From Candidatus Omnitrophota bacterium (GTDB lineage: Bacteria > Omnitrophota > Gorgyraeia > Pluralincolimonadales > Pluralincolimonadaceae), in contig PLNR01000005.1 in the NCBI GenBank assembly GCA_003141835.1, positions 1-53,107 on the forward strand: 53,107 nucleotides of DNA, read 5' to 3'. Numbering within the stretch: the first letter of the stretch is position 1; the number at the start of each line of letters is the position of its first letter. Position numbers and translations under genes: made by a program. Shown here in pieces: positions 8,001-16,978 of this stretch. The notes below the pieces were generated by a model. It had not been told where the DNA came from. It worked only from the letters and a program-made list of their open reading frames with translations, and ran no database searches.

Positions 8001-9344
8001 ATGGGAATGATAAAGTTGTTCAAACGTCCGCAGTTCTGGTTTCTTGCGGCCTTCCTGCTCTTCACGATAGCCGCGACAGTAGTGGCTGCGGCAGAAGCCG
8101 CTCCCGCGCCTAAGGTAGATTCCGGTGATACAGCATGGCTCCTCACTTCGGCGGCGTTAGTCCTGCTCATGACGCCGGGACTGGCATTCTTCTACGGCGG
8201 ACTGGTCCGCCGCAAGAACGTACTTTCATTATTGATGCAGTGTTTTATGCTCATGTGCCTCATCACGATGCAGTGGGCCTTGTTCGGTTACAGCCTTGCC
8301 TTCGGGCCTGACATAAAAGGTATCATAGGCAGCCTCGGGTGGTTCGGGCTCAAAGGAGTGGGGCTTGAACCGTATCCGGCCTATGCCGCGACCGTCCCTC
8401 ATCAGGCATTCATGATATTCCAGGCGATGTTTGCCATAATAACTCCCGGCCTAATATGCGGCGCATTCGCCGAGAGGATGAAATTCTCGACGTTCTGCGT
8501 ATTCACGCTTATCTGGGCGACCCTCGTATACGATCCGGTCTGCCACTGGGTATGGGGCGCCGGCGGGTTCCTTAAGGCCGCAGGAGTGCTTGATTTTGCC
8601 GGCGGTATCGTCGTCCACATCAATGCCGGCGTGGCGGCATTAGCATGCGCCCTCGTATTGGGGAAACGTAAAGGCTATCCCGACAAGATATCCCCGCCGC
8701 ACAACCTGCCGTTCGCAGTCTTGGGGGCAGGCCTGCTCTGGTTCGGATGGTTCGGGTTCAACGCAGGGAGCGCGCTCACATCAGGCGCACTGGCGACAAG
8801 CGCTTTTGTGAATACCCAGTTTGCCGGCGCGGCCGCAGGCCTGACCTGGGCCCTCCTTGACTGGATATTCAATTCCCGTTCGACGGTCTTAGGCATCATA
8901 ACCGGAGCTGTCGGCGGCCTCGCCGCGGTGACCCCTGCCTCGGGTTTTATAACTCCCATAGGCGCAATATGGATAGGGATCGTCGTTTCGGCATTATGCT
9001 ACATGGCGGTCGCGATATTGAAAAATAAATTGGGCTACGACGATTCGCTCGACGCTTTCGGCGTCCACGGCATCGGCGGAATGTGGGGGACGCTGGCTGC
9101 CGGCCTCTGGGCGACAACCATGGTCAATCCTGCCGGCGCGAACGGCCTTTTTTACGGCAACCCGGCGCAGTTCTTCATCCAGTTAAAGGCCGTGGTAATA
9201 ACTTCCGTATATTCATTTGTCATGACTTTTGTGATCCTTAAGGTCCTCAACGCGGTTATGGGCGTGCGCGCCTCGGAGCAGGACGAGCGCATCGGCCTCG
9301 ACCTTACGCAACACCGTGAAGCCGGCTACACGATCTTAGATTAA
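8001..9344 (+). CDS. amtB: ammonium transporter (copy 2)
   Basis: Highly similar to 6106-7443 at protein and DNA level. Confidence 0.96.
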   Translation: MGMIKLFKRPQFWFLAAFLLFTIAATVVAAAEAAPAPKVDSGDTAWLLTSAALVLLMTPGLAFFYGGLVRRKNVLSLLMQCFMLMCLITMQWALFGYSLAFGPDIKGIIGSLGWFGLKGVGLEPYPAYAATVPHQAFMIFQAMFAIITPGLICGAFAERMKFSTFCVFTLIWATLVYDPVCHWVWGAGGFLKAAGVLDFAGGIVVHINAGVAALACALVLGKRKGYPDKISPPHNLPFAVLGAGLLWFGWFGFNAGSALTSGALATSAFVNTQFAGAAAGLTWALLDWIFNSRSTVLGIITGAVGGLAAVTPASGFITPIGAIWIGIVVSALCYMAVAILKNKLGYDDSLDAFGVHGIGGMWGTLAAGLWATTMVNPAGANGLFYGNPAQFFIQLKAVVITSVYSFVMTFVILKVLNAVMGVRASEQDERIGLDLTQHREAGYTILD

Positions 9345-9353
9345 GGAGGAACC

Positions 9354-9695
9354 ATGAAATATATTATTGCTATAATCCAGCCTGACAGGCTAGATGATGT
9401 GTTGACGAAATTGGAAGAAAAGGAGATACACCTGGTGACCGTGACCAGCGTGATGGGCCGCGGCCGCCAGAAAGGCATCTCCGAGGTCTACAGGAGCCAT
9501 AAGGAGGCGGGCAGCCTGCTTAAAAAGGTAAAGCTGGAGATCGCCGTGAATGACGATTTCGTAAAACCTGCGGTAGAGGCGATAAAGTCAGGCGCGCGCA
9601 CAGGCCACGTCGGCGACGGCAAGATATTCATCCTCGACCTGCAGGAAGCCATCCGCATCCGCACGGGCGAGAAGGGCGGCCCGGCGATAGGATAA
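9354..9695 (+). CDS. glnK: PII protein paired with amtB (copy 2)
   Basis: Near-identical to 7452-7793. Confidence 0.93.
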   Translation: MKYIIAIIQPDRLDDVLTKLEEKEIHLVTVTSVMGRGRQKGISEVYRSHKEAGSLLKKVKLEIAVNDDFVKPAVEAIKSGARTGHVGDGKIFILDLQEAIRIRTGEKGGPAIG

Positions 9696-9823
9696 TGTGT
9701 ATTTCGAAATGCCGACCGGACAATCAGGTTCGCGCAGAGCCGATTTATGACGCAGTTGCTATCGGTCGAAGCGAGTAATAAATAAGGCCAAGCGAACTGA
9801 TTGTCGGGGAGAGAGATTGAGAT

Positions 9824-9866
9824 TTAACATCCGTGTAATATGGATTTAACATTGGGGCTGTATACT
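9824..9866 (+). promoter_or_regulatory. Three 11-bp-spaced hexamers (TTAACA, GTAATA, TTAACA) plus -10 TATACT upstream of glnA
   Basis: Hexamers at 9824, 9835, 9846; TATACT 9861-9866. Confidence 0.8.
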
Positions 9867-9899
9867 TTTGGCATAAAATAAAAAGGGAGGTAAGCCAGC

Positions 9900-11411
9900 A
9901 TGAAAGGGAAAGCAGTAAAGAAGGGGGCAGCGGAAGTGAAGACAAAAAATCCGCTCGTGAACGGCGCGTTCGACGAAAAGGCCGCGCGCGACGTGATGAA
10001 GATGGTGAAGGAAAAGAAGATCGATATAATCGATCTTAAGTTCAACGACCTGCCGGGGTTGTGGCAGCATTTCTCGATACCGGCTTCGGAATTGCTCGAG
10101 ATGGATGATATAACACGCTCCATCTGGGTCGATGGCATCGGGTTCGACGGCTCCTCGATCCGCGGTTTCCAGAAGATACAGGAATCGGACATGATCATGA
10201 TACCGGACCCGGCTACCGCGGTCATCGACCCCATATGCGAGGTCCCGACCTTAAGCATTATCTGCGATATTTACGACCCGTTGACGCGTAAACCGTATTC
10301 ACGCGATCCGCGTTATATCGCGAAGAAAGCTGAGAAATACCTCAAAGAAACCGGCATAGCCGACTCGATCTATTTCGGCCCCGAAGCCGAGTTCTTCCTT
10401 TTTAACGACGTCCGTTTCGACCAGAACGAGAATTCCGGTTATTACTATATCGATTCGGATGAAGCCGACTGGAACACCGGGCGCAAGGAAGACCCGAACT
10501 TAGGGTATAAGATCCGTTTCAAGGAAGGGTATTTCCCTGTCCCGCCGCACGATACGCTCCAGGATCTAAGGAGCCGCATGATCTTGAAGATGAAGGAAGC
10601 GGGAGTGACCATAGAGGTTCATCATCACGAGGTTGCCACAGCCGGACAATGCGAGATCGACATCAAATTCGATAAACTGACCAAGATGGCCGACAAACTT
10701 TTGATGTACAAATACATCATAAAGAACATGGCCAGGAAGAACGGCATGGTAGCGACATTCATGCCGAAGCCGCTCTTCGCGGACAACGGTTCGGGAATGC
10801 ATTGCCACCAGAGCCTCTGGAAAAACGGCGTCAACCTCTTCTACGACAAGAACGGCTACGCGCTCATAAGCCAGACCGCCAAATATTACATCGGCGGCCT
10901 GTTAAAGCACGCGAACAGCCTTATGGCCTTCTGTGCCCCTACGACAAACTCTTATAAGAGATTGGTCCCGGGCTATGAAGCGCCTGTAAACCTTGTATAT
11001 TCGGCGCGCAACCGCTCGGCGGCCGTCCGCATACCGATGTACAGCGACAGCCCGAAATCCAAGAGGATCGAGTTCAGGCCTCCGGATCCGTCATGCAACG
11101 GCTACATCGCCTTCAGCGCCATGCTCATGGCCGGTTTGGACGGTATCATCAACAAGATCGATCCGGGCAAACCGACCGACAAGGACCTCTTCGAATTGAG
11201 CGGCGAAGAGATAGCCAAGATACCTACGGTGCCGTCATCGCTGAAGCGCGCGATGGATGCATTGGAAGCGGACCACGAGTACCTGCTTAGAGGCGGGGTA
11301 TTCACAAAGGATGTTATAGACATTTGGCTGGAATTCAAGAGGAAGAAAGAGATAGACGCGGTGAGAATGCGTCCGCATCCTTACGAGTTCTACCTCTATT
11401 TCGATATTTAA
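9900..11411 (+). CDS. glnA: glutamine synthetase type I (first copy)
   Basis: [52 protein letters not shown] motifs. Confidence 0.95.
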   Translation: MKGKAVKKGAAEVKTKNPLVNGAFDEKAARDVMKMVKEKKIDIIDLKFNDLPGLWQHFSIPASELLEMDDITRSIWVDGIGFDGSSIRGFQKIQESDMIMIPDPATAVIDPICEVPTLSIICDIYDPLTRKPYSRDPRYIAKKAEKYLKETGIADSIYFGPEAEFFLFNDVRFDQNENSGYYYIDSDEADWNTGRKEDPNLGYKIRFKEGYFPVPPHDTLQDLRSRMILKMKEAGVTIEVHHHEVATAGQCEIDIKFDKLTKMADKLLMYKYIIKNMARKNGMVATFMPKPLFADNGSGMHCHQSLWKNGVNLFYDKNGYALISQTAKYYIGGLLKHANSLMAFCAPTTNSYKRLVPGYEAPVNLVYSARNRSAAVRIPMYSDSPKSKRIEFRPPDPSCNGYIAFSAMLMAGLDGIINKIDPGKPTDKDLFELSGEEIAKIPTVPSSLKRAMDALEADHEYLLRGGVFTKDVIDIWLEFKRKKEIDAVRMRPHPYEFYLYFDI

Positions 11412-11416
11412 GGGTA

Positions 11417-11438
11417 TGGTAGAGAGTCTACTCTACCA
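11417..11438. terminator. Candidate bidirectional hairpin between convergent genes
   Basis: TGGTAGAG-AGTCTA-CTCTACCA, 8-bp perfect stem; no T-tract. Confidence 0.4.
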
Positions 11439-12284
11439 CTATTCGAGAGGCGGTTTATAAGTAGGGGCGGTTCCTAATTGATTGGCTGGCTGCCCACCCC
11501 CAATGTTGGGCGCAGGAGCTGCCCCTTCTTTTTTAGAGAAGGCCAGGTACCCCATAGTAAATAATCCTACGACGGGAATGATCGTAATAACCCCGATCCA
11601 TCCCTCCTTGCCGCGCGCCAAAGCGATCCTGAACCAGATGAAACCGAAGAGGAACAGGTCGCATATCGGCGCCAAGAAAGCTCCCAGTATCGGCACAAAC
11701 CCGGTAAGGAGCAACAATAGCCAAACATATCTTACGTTCCCTATCTTGCATGCCAGGAAGAGGTTCGCAATGGGTATCCATGCCATCCAGCCGTTTTGGG
11801 TATCCGTTTTCCTTGCGATGGCCTGGAGGCATACGGCAGAATAGATATAAAAGATCAGGCAGGCGATTATTATGACCCCGAGGAATGCCATTATGATGGC
11901 GGCTAACACGACCTTGCTTTCTTTATCCGGTAATTTGATCTTAGGGGTTTCTGTGACGGAAAGGCCCGATAATTTTTCTTCCTGGGACGGGCTTAGAGGT
12001 GTCACGGCTTCAGCCACCGGCGGGACAGTCTCGACGGTTTCGGCCTGAGGCGCGGGCGATGCTTCCGCAGGTTTAAGGTCCACCGCCTGCCCGTTTATCT
12101 CCCGTATGTCGGCGAGGTCATAAGTCATCTCGGTTACGCCGTAAAGGTCTACGGTCACGGAATTATTGGTTATCGCCTTGATATTCCCTTCGACCTTCTT
12201 GCCGGACCTGAAAGTTACCGTATCCGCCCACGCGTTCACCGTTAAAAGCGCAATCGCCGCGCACACTAAGAGTATCTTTTTCAT
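11439..12284 (-). CDS. membrane protein, DUF5684-like with N-terminal secreted beta domain
   Basis: Signal peptide, TVTFRSGKKVEGNIKAITNNSVTVDLYG domain, C-terminal TM region with WMAWIPIANLFLACKIGN. Confidence 0.7.
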   Translation of the reverse strand: MKKILLVCAAIALLTVNAWADTVTFRSGKKVEGNIKAITNNSVTVDLYGVTEMTYDLADIREINGQAVDLKPAEASPAPQAETVETVPPVAEAVTPLSPSQEEKLSGLSVTETPKIKLPDKESKVVLAAIIMAFLGVIIIACLIFYIYSAVCLQAIARKTDTQNGWMAWIPIANLFLACKIGNVRYVWLLLLLTGFVPILGAFLAPICDLFLFGFIWFRIALARGKEGWIGVITIIPVVGLFTMGYLAFSKKEGAAPAPNIGGGQPANQLGTAPTYKPPLE

Positions 12285-12358
12285 TGTTACCCCCTATATA
12301 CCTAAATTGTATCCAAACTTACCCCCAAAGGCAAGGATTATCGTCAAAAAATCTTTTC

Positions 12359-12386
12359 TTGCATTTTCAGGAAAGTTTGGTATAAT
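12359..12386 (+). promoter_or_regulatory. sigma70-type promoter TTGCAT-N16-TATAAT for nadE
   Basis: -35 12359-12364, -10 12381-12386. Confidence 0.6.
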
Positions 12387-12411
12387 AGGGGGCTAAATTA
12401 GCGAGGTGAAA

Positions 12412-14124
12412 ATGGATCCGATCCGCTTTGGCATAGCCCAAATAAACCCCACCGTGGGTAACCTTCAGGGCAATAAAGAGAAGATAATAAAGTGCATAAG
12501 TGACGCAAGATCATTGGGTTGCGACATCGTTATCCTCCCGGAGCTCGCTATAACCGGCTATCCGCCGGAAGACCTCCTCCTAAAGCCCCAGTTTGCCGAT
12601 GACGCCATGAAGATCCTTAATGAGATAGCCCATAAGACCGATAATATCATAGTGATCCTGGGTTGCCTGGACAAGACCAAGGACGGGATCTATAATTCGG
12701 CCGCTCTTATCCGCGACAAGGAACTTATCCATATATATCATAAGATACTGCTCCCGAATTACGGCGTTTTTGACGAAAAGAGGTATTTCAGGGCCGGCAA
12801 CGAGTCCTTTGCGTTCAAATTCGAGGGGCTTAAGATCGGCCTGAATATCTGCGAGGATATCTGGGATGGCAGCGGACCGGCCAGTTTCGAGGCTGTCGAT
12901 ATGGGCGCGCAGGTCATAATAAATATTTCAGCCTCTCCTTACCACGCCGGCAAGCTGCATGCCCGCGAGAAGATGCTTGTCGAAAGGGCGCAGCAGACCG
13001 CCTCGATAATCCTTTATGACAACCTCGTAGGCGGGCAGGATGAGCTCGTATTCGACGGCGGTAGCATGGTAATAGGCTGGAAGGGCAGCATTCTCGCACG
13101 CGGGAAACAATTTGAAGAGGACATAGCGCTCTTCGACCTCAATCCCGAGGAATACCTTAAATACAGGAAGGTGCCGGCCAGGAAGCCGGCCGTAAATAAT
13201 TACAGGGCCAAGGAACTTTCCCTTAAGAGATGCGAAGTGAAGATAAGGCCGCCTTTCCCGCCGCGCCGCCTTGAGAAATTAGGCAGCGTAGAGGAGATAT
13301 ACAAGGCGCTTGTCCTGGGCACCAGGGATTATATGACTAAGAACGGGTTCAAGAAGGCGGTAGTCGGAGTGAGCGGGGGAATAGATTCGGCCCTGACCGC
13401 CTGCATAGCCGTAGACGCGCTCGGCAAGGACAATGTCGCGGCCGTGACGATGCCTTCGATGTACACAAAAGAAGAGACCCGCGCCGACGCTGTCGCCGTC
13501 GCAAAAAACCTCGGCCTGAAGACGATAACCATACCCATAAATACCATCCACCTGGCGTATACGCGCATGCTTAAAAAGGAGTTCAAGGACTCCAAGGTCG
13601 ACATAACCGAGGAGAACCTGCAGGCGAGGATACGCGGCAACATCCTTATGGCGCTTTCGAATAAATTCAACTGGCTCGTCCTGACGACCGGCAATAAGAG
13701 TGAGATGTCGGTGGGTTACTGCACCCTTTACGGCGATATGGCCGGCGGTTTCGCGGTACTGAAGGATGTCCTGAAGACCGTAGTCTACCAGTTGTCTGAA
13801 TACAGGAACGCAATCGCCGGGAAAGAGGTCATCCCGGTCACGACGATAAAGAGGGCTCCGACCGCCGAATTGAAACCCAACCAGAAAGACCAGGACACGC
13901 TTCCGCCTTATCACGTGCTTGATGGCATACTGAAACTTTATGTCGAGGAAGACAAGTCGGCTGGCGAGATCGTCGCCCAGCGTTTCGACGCTAAGGTCGT
14001 GAAGAAGGTCATCTCGATGGTCGATAAGAGCGAGTATAAAAGGCGCCAGAGCCCGCCCGGGGTCAAGATAACCCCGAAGGCCTTCGGCAAGGACCGCAGG
14101 GTGCCCATAACAAACAGATATTAA
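12412..14124 (+). CDS. nadE: glutamine-dependent NAD+ synthetase (amidase + NadE)
   Basis: N-terminal nitrilase-type amidase (LPELAITGYPPEDLL, NICEDIWD) and C-terminal SGGIDSALTACIAVDALG, TTGNKSEMSVGYCTLYGDMAGG. Confidence 0.95.
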   Translation: MDPIRFGIAQINPTVGNLQGNKEKIIKCISDARSLGCDIVILPELAITGYPPEDLLLKPQFADDAMKILNEIAHKTDNIIVILGCLDKTKDGIYNSAALIRDKELIHIYHKILLPNYGVFDEKRYFRAGNESFAFKFEGLKIGLNICEDIWDGSGPASFEAVDMGAQVIINISASPYHAGKLHAREKMLVERAQQTASIILYDNLVGGQDELVFDGGSMVIGWKGSILARGKQFEEDIALFDLNPEEYLKYRKVPARKPAVNNYRAKELSLKRCEVKIRPPFPPRRLEKLGSVEEIYKALVLGTRDYMTKNGFKKAVVGVSGGIDSALTACIAVDALGKDNVAAVTMPSMYTKEETRADAVAVAKNLGLKTITIPINTIHLAYTRMLKKEFKDSKVDITEENLQARIRGNILMALSNKFNWLVLTTGNKSEMSVGYCTLYGDMAGGFAVLKDVLKTVVYQLSEYRNAIAGKEVIPVTTIKRAPTAELKPNQKDQDTLPPYHVLDGILKLYVEEDKSAGEIVAQRFDAKVVKKVISMVDKSEYKRRQSPPGVKITPKAFGKDRRVPITNRY

Positions 14125-14138
14125 AAAAGGAGAAAGAG

Positions 14139-15479
14139 ATGGCAGCCAAATCGATCAAGGACAAAGAATATGTATTAAAGATGGCCAAGGAGGCCAACGT
14201 AAAGTTCATCAGGCTGTGGTTCACCGACATCCTGGGATTTGTAAAATCTTTCGCAATAACGGTAGAGGAGCTCGAAGGGGCGCTCGAAGAGGGCATGGGA
14301 TTTGACGGTTCCTCTATCGAGGGTTTCGCGCGCATAGACGAGTCGGACATGATGGCGCGGCCCGACCCAAGCACTTTCGTACTTCTTCCCTGGAGGCCGA
14401 AGGACGAATTCGCCGTCGCCAGGATGTTCTGCGATATCGTCCGGCCTGACGGTTCGCCTTTCGAGGGGGACCCGAGATATATATTGAAGCAGAACCTGAA
14501 GCGCGCGGCGAAACTCGGATTCACTTTTTACGTCGGGCCCGAGCTGGAGTTCTTCTATTTCAAGGATAATAAAGGGACCGAGCCGCTAGACGCGGGCGGG
14601 TATTTCGACCTTATACCGCCTGACCCGGCATCGGATTTGAGGCGCGATACGGTCCTCATGCTCGAGGCGATGGGCATAGGCGTCGAATACAGCCATCACG
14701 AAGTCGCGCCGAGCCAGCACGAGATAGACTTAAGATATACCGACGCGCTCACGATGGCGGATGCGGCGATGACATACCGCGTCGTCGTCAAGGAGGTCGC
14801 CCAGCGCTACGGTTATTACGCGACGTTCATGCCCAAGCCGGTGTACGGGGTGAATGGGTCGGGCATGCACGTCCACCAGTCGCTCTTTAAGGGCGACAAG
14901 AACGCCTTCTTTGAAGCGAAGGATAAATACCATCTTTCAAAGCTGGCAAAGAACTATATCGCAGGCCTGCTCAAGCATTCGCGCGAGATAACCTCGGTCA
15001 CGAGCCAGTGGGTCAACTCATACAAGAGGCTCGTCCCGGGCTATGAGGCGCCGGTATACATCGCGTGGGCAAAGAGGAACCGCTCGACGCTGGTAAGGAT
15101 ACCCGAATACAAGCCCGGAAAAGAGAAGGCGACGCGCGTAGAATACCGCTCGCCGGACCCCGCGTGCAATCCTTATCTTGCGTTCAGTGTCATGCTTGCC
15201 GCGGGACTAGAGGGCATTGAGAAGAATTACGAGCTAATCCCTCCGACCGAAGAGAACGTCTTTGAATTGACGCCGGAAGAGAGGACGAAGCGCGGGATAA
15301 GGCCGTTACCCGGCGACCTTTATGAGGCTATATGCGAAACCGAGAAGAGTTCCGTGGTAAGGAAAGCCCTCGGCGAGCACGCCTTCCGTTCGTTTATCGA
15401 GAACAAGAAGATAGAGTGGGATAAATACAGGGCCCGCGTCACCGATTATGAGTTAAAGGAATACCTTTCGATATTATGA
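14139..15479 (+). CDS. glnA: glutamine synthetase type I (second copy)
   Basis: [64 protein letters not shown]. Confidence 0.95.
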   Translation: MAAKSIKDKEYVLKMAKEANVKFIRLWFTDILGFVKSFAITVEELEGALEEGMGFDGSSIEGFARIDESDMMARPDPSTFVLLPWRPKDEFAVARMFCDIVRPDGSPFEGDPRYILKQNLKRAAKLGFTFYVGPELEFFYFKDNKGTEPLDAGGYFDLIPPDPASDLRRDTVLMLEAMGIGVEYSHHEVAPSQHEIDLRYTDALTMADAAMTYRVVVKEVAQRYGYYATFMPKPVYGVNGSGMHVHQSLFKGDKNAFFEAKDKYHLSKLAKNYIAGLLKHSREITSVTSQWVNSYKRLVPGYEAPVYIAWAKRNRSTLVRIPEYKPGKEKATRVEYRSPDPACNPYLAFSVMLAAGLEGIEKNYELIPPTEENVFELTPEERTKRGIRPLPGDLYEAICETEKSSVVRKALGEHAFRSFIENKKIEWDKYRARVTDYELKEYLSIL

Positions 15480-16207
15480 CGCGTAAACCCGCGGCCAAAA
15501 GCCCGAAATCGCAGTCGTCATACGAGAAACAGATAGAGGCGTTATCGAAAATAAGCCAGACGATAGCCTCAAACCTTTACCTGGAAGACGTCCTGCGCCT
15601 TATAGTCATGGTCACGGCCGAGGTGATGAACTCAAAAATATGCTCGCTCATGCTCGTGGACGAGGAGAAGGGCGAACTTGTCATACGCGCTACCCAGAGC
15701 GTCAGCGAAGCGTATAACAAGAAACCCAACATGAAGATAGGCGCCGGGATAGCCGGGAAGGCCGCCAAGGAAGGAAAGCCGATCCAGGTATCGGATGTCC
15801 GCGGCGACCCGCGTTACCTGAACAGGGATATCGCCAAAAGCGAGAAGCTCTGCTCGCTCCTCTCGATGCCGATGACGGTGAAAGGGAAGGTCATAGGCGT
15901 CCTGAACGTCTATACATCGACGCCCCATATCTTTACTCGGAATGAGATAAACGTCCTGACTTCGGTCGCCAACCAGGCGGCAGTCGCCATAGAGAACGCC
16001 CAGCTGATGGTCAGGTCCAAGGTAATACAGGAGGAGCTCGAGGCCCGCAAGATGGTCGAGAGGGCGAAGGGGATACTGATGCGCAGGGGCATGGCCGAGG
16101 AAGACGCTTTCAGGAAGATACAGAAACAGGCGATGAGCCTGCGCAAGACGATGAAGCAGATCGCCGAAGCTATAATACTGACCGACGAGCTGGAGCGGGA
16201 CAAGTAG
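15476..16207 (+). CDS. GAF-ANTAR antiterminator-type regulator
   Basis: GAF domain then MVERAKGILMRRGMAEEDAFRKIQKQAMSLRKTMKQIAEAI; ATGA overlap with glnA stop. Confidence 0.88.
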   Translation: MTRKPAAKSPKSQSSYEKQIEALSKISQTIASNLYLEDVLRLIVMVTAEVMNSKICSLMLVDEEKGELVIRATQSVSEAYNKKPNMKIGAGIAGKAAKEGKPIQVSDVRGDPRYLNRDIAKSEKLCSLLSMPMTVKGKVIGVLNVYTSTPHIFTRNEINVLTSVANQAAVAIENAQLMVRSKVIQEELEARKMVERAKGILMRRGMAEEDAFRKIQKQAMSLRKTMKQIAEAIILTDELERDK

Positions 16208-16212
16208 CCCTA

Positions 16213-16241
16213 TTGACTTTAATAAGTTTTTATAATATAAT
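16213..16241 (+). promoter_or_regulatory. sigma70-type promoter TTGACT-N17-TATAAT
   Basis: -35 16213-16218, -10 16236-16241 upstream of the glycan cluster. Confidence 0.65.
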
Positions 16242-16300
16242 CGAAAAAAGATTTTTTCAAGTCTGGCTGAACTTTAACCCAAAAAACGAAGGAGATTAAC

Positions 16301-16972
16301 GTGAAAAGAACTCTTTTTGCCTTGGGAATGTCGGTTTTGTTCGTTATGACGTTATCGGCATGCGGGCAGAAGACCGCAGTTTCGCAGAAAACCGAGGCCT
16401 CTAAGGCCGAGGCCCAGCGGGCCGAAGTACCAGCCGTCCAGGCGCCCAAACCCGAGGCCAAGGAGATCATCCTGGCCGATTTCAACTCGGGAAAGAAACC
16501 CAATAATTTCGGCGGCGATTTTGGCGGATGGAACAAAGACCCGAATGATACGACCCAGGGCTGCAAGGACTCTTTTACTTCCGATGAGCGGTACGGGATG
16601 GAGGGTTTTTCCCTTCAGCTCGATTATGATGTTGATTCCCCGAATCCCGCGTACAACGGTTTCTGGATGAAATTGGGAAATTTCGACGCGACGCCTTATA
16701 GCAAGCTCGTTTTTTACGTCAAGGGGGACGCGAAAATAGGATATCCCGCGAAATTCAAGATAGAGCTTAAGAACGCGAACGGAGAAACCGGAAAATATTA
16801 CGTGACGCAGATAAGCCCGACATGGGCGCCGGTAGAGGTGCCGTTCTCGAGTTTCGACGGTATAAAAGATTTCAGCAAATTGACCGAGTTTACCATCGTC
16901 TTTGAGGATTCCGTGACAAGGCCCAAGGTCGGCAGGATATACCTCGACAACATCGGCTTCGCGAAAGACTAA
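16301..16972 (+). CDS. lipoprotein with carbohydrate-binding-like (CBM11/CIA30-like fold) domain
   Basis: Lipobox-like LSACG; ADFNSGKKPNNFGGDFGGWNKD...YSKLVFYVKGD...GRIYLDNIGF; paralog of 29825-30406. Confidence 0.65.
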   Translation: MKRTLFALGMSVLFVMTLSACGQKTAVSQKTEASKAEAQRAEVPAVQAPKPEAKEIILADFNSGKKPNNFGGDFGGWNKDPNDTTQGCKDSFTSDERYGMEGFSLQLDYDVDSPNPAYNGFWMKLGNFDATPYSKLVFYVKGDAKIGYPAKFKIELKNANGETGKYYVTQISPTWAPVEVPFSSFDGIKDFSKLTEFTIVFEDSVTRPKVGRIYLDNIGFAKD

Positions 16973-16978
16973 AAACCC

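Noticed and set aside
13279-13914. 211-aa minus-strand ORF
   Set aside because: Antisense to nadE; no motif support.
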